Assembly (NCBI GenBank): GCA_902786345.1
Contig: CADACB010000012.1
Coordinates: forward strand, 1-43,803
DNA length: 43,803 nt
Reading direction: 5' to 3'
DNA from: an uncultured Ruminococcus sp.
GTDB lineage: Bacteria > Bacillota > Clostridia > Oscillospirales > Acutalibacteraceae
Every line of letters begins with the position of its first letter. Within the stretch, counting starts at the first letter, position 1. This document shows, piece after piece, positions 43,721 to 43,803 of this stretch. A program made the position numbers and the translations under genes. The notes under the pieces are model-generated. The model did no database searches, was not told the DNA's origin, and saw only the letters and a list, made by a program, of their open reading frames with translations.

Positions 43721-43803
43721 GCGATCGCGTTCGCTAACGCTCACTCTGTTTATCCAAACCAAACATACGCTGATCGCAATTCTCCCTTCCACGCACTCCT
43801 TGC

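Overview
The window looks like chromosomal DNA from a low-GC Firmicute of the Ruminococcaceae/Oscillospiraceae type. The grounds are the AT-rich composition, strong GGAGG-type ribosome binding sites, sigma-A style promoters (TTGACA-N17-TATAAT), a SpoVB-type flippase, a four-LysM protein and a single-chain class II glycyl-tRNA synthetase. I see no phage, transposon, integrase, tRNA, rRNA or CRISPR array. The genus cannot be fixed from sequence reading alone.

Layout. 1-706: the 3' end of a surface-protein gene, then about 565 bases without a clear gene that hold hairpins and a promoter-terminator pair with no gene between them. 707-3610 (minus): htrA serine protease and coaBC. 3832-6122: a PHP phosphoesterase, a GH3 lipoprotein and a structured non-coding RNA. 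6233-7105 (minus): DegV. 7521-11934: an oligopeptide-type binding lipoprotein with no transporter partners, then a cytidylate-kinase-like gene, a small lipoprotein, an unknown small protein, a hexapeptide-repeat protein and a Nudix hydrolase. 12249-17670: nspC, an AEC transporter, ligA and a CLC anion transporter, closely packed.

17945-31628 is the most specialised part: a surface-polymer locus read from a consensus promoter. It encodes a GT2 glycosyltransferase, an ABC-2 polymer-export permease without its ATPase, two CDP-glycerol-type polyol-phosphate transferases (one fused to a GT2-like domain), a Stealth sugar-phosphotransferase and a membrane acyltransferase. A second, separately promoted unit (26450-31733) follows: MBOAT acyltransferase, DHHW/AlgX-like protein, FkbH-like HAD enzyme and acyl carrier protein. 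This set parallels the Dlt D-alanylation system, but the loading enzyme is of the type that makes glyceryl-S-ACP from 1,3-bisphosphoglycerate. The inferred job is to decorate a surface glycan with glycerate or a related hydroxyacyl group. It is the best candidate here for an undescribed system.

31862-43573: ilvE; a heterodimeric ABC exporter (minus) whose promoter carries a two-turn-spaced direct repeat; spoVB; a LysM protein (minus); an RsuA-type pseudouridine synthase; an MsmX/UgpC-type ATPase with no permease; glycyl-tRNA synthetase (minus); and an NAD-binding SDR protein (minus). The right end is a GC-rich tandem repeat of hairpins that shares words with the intergenic region near 12,120.
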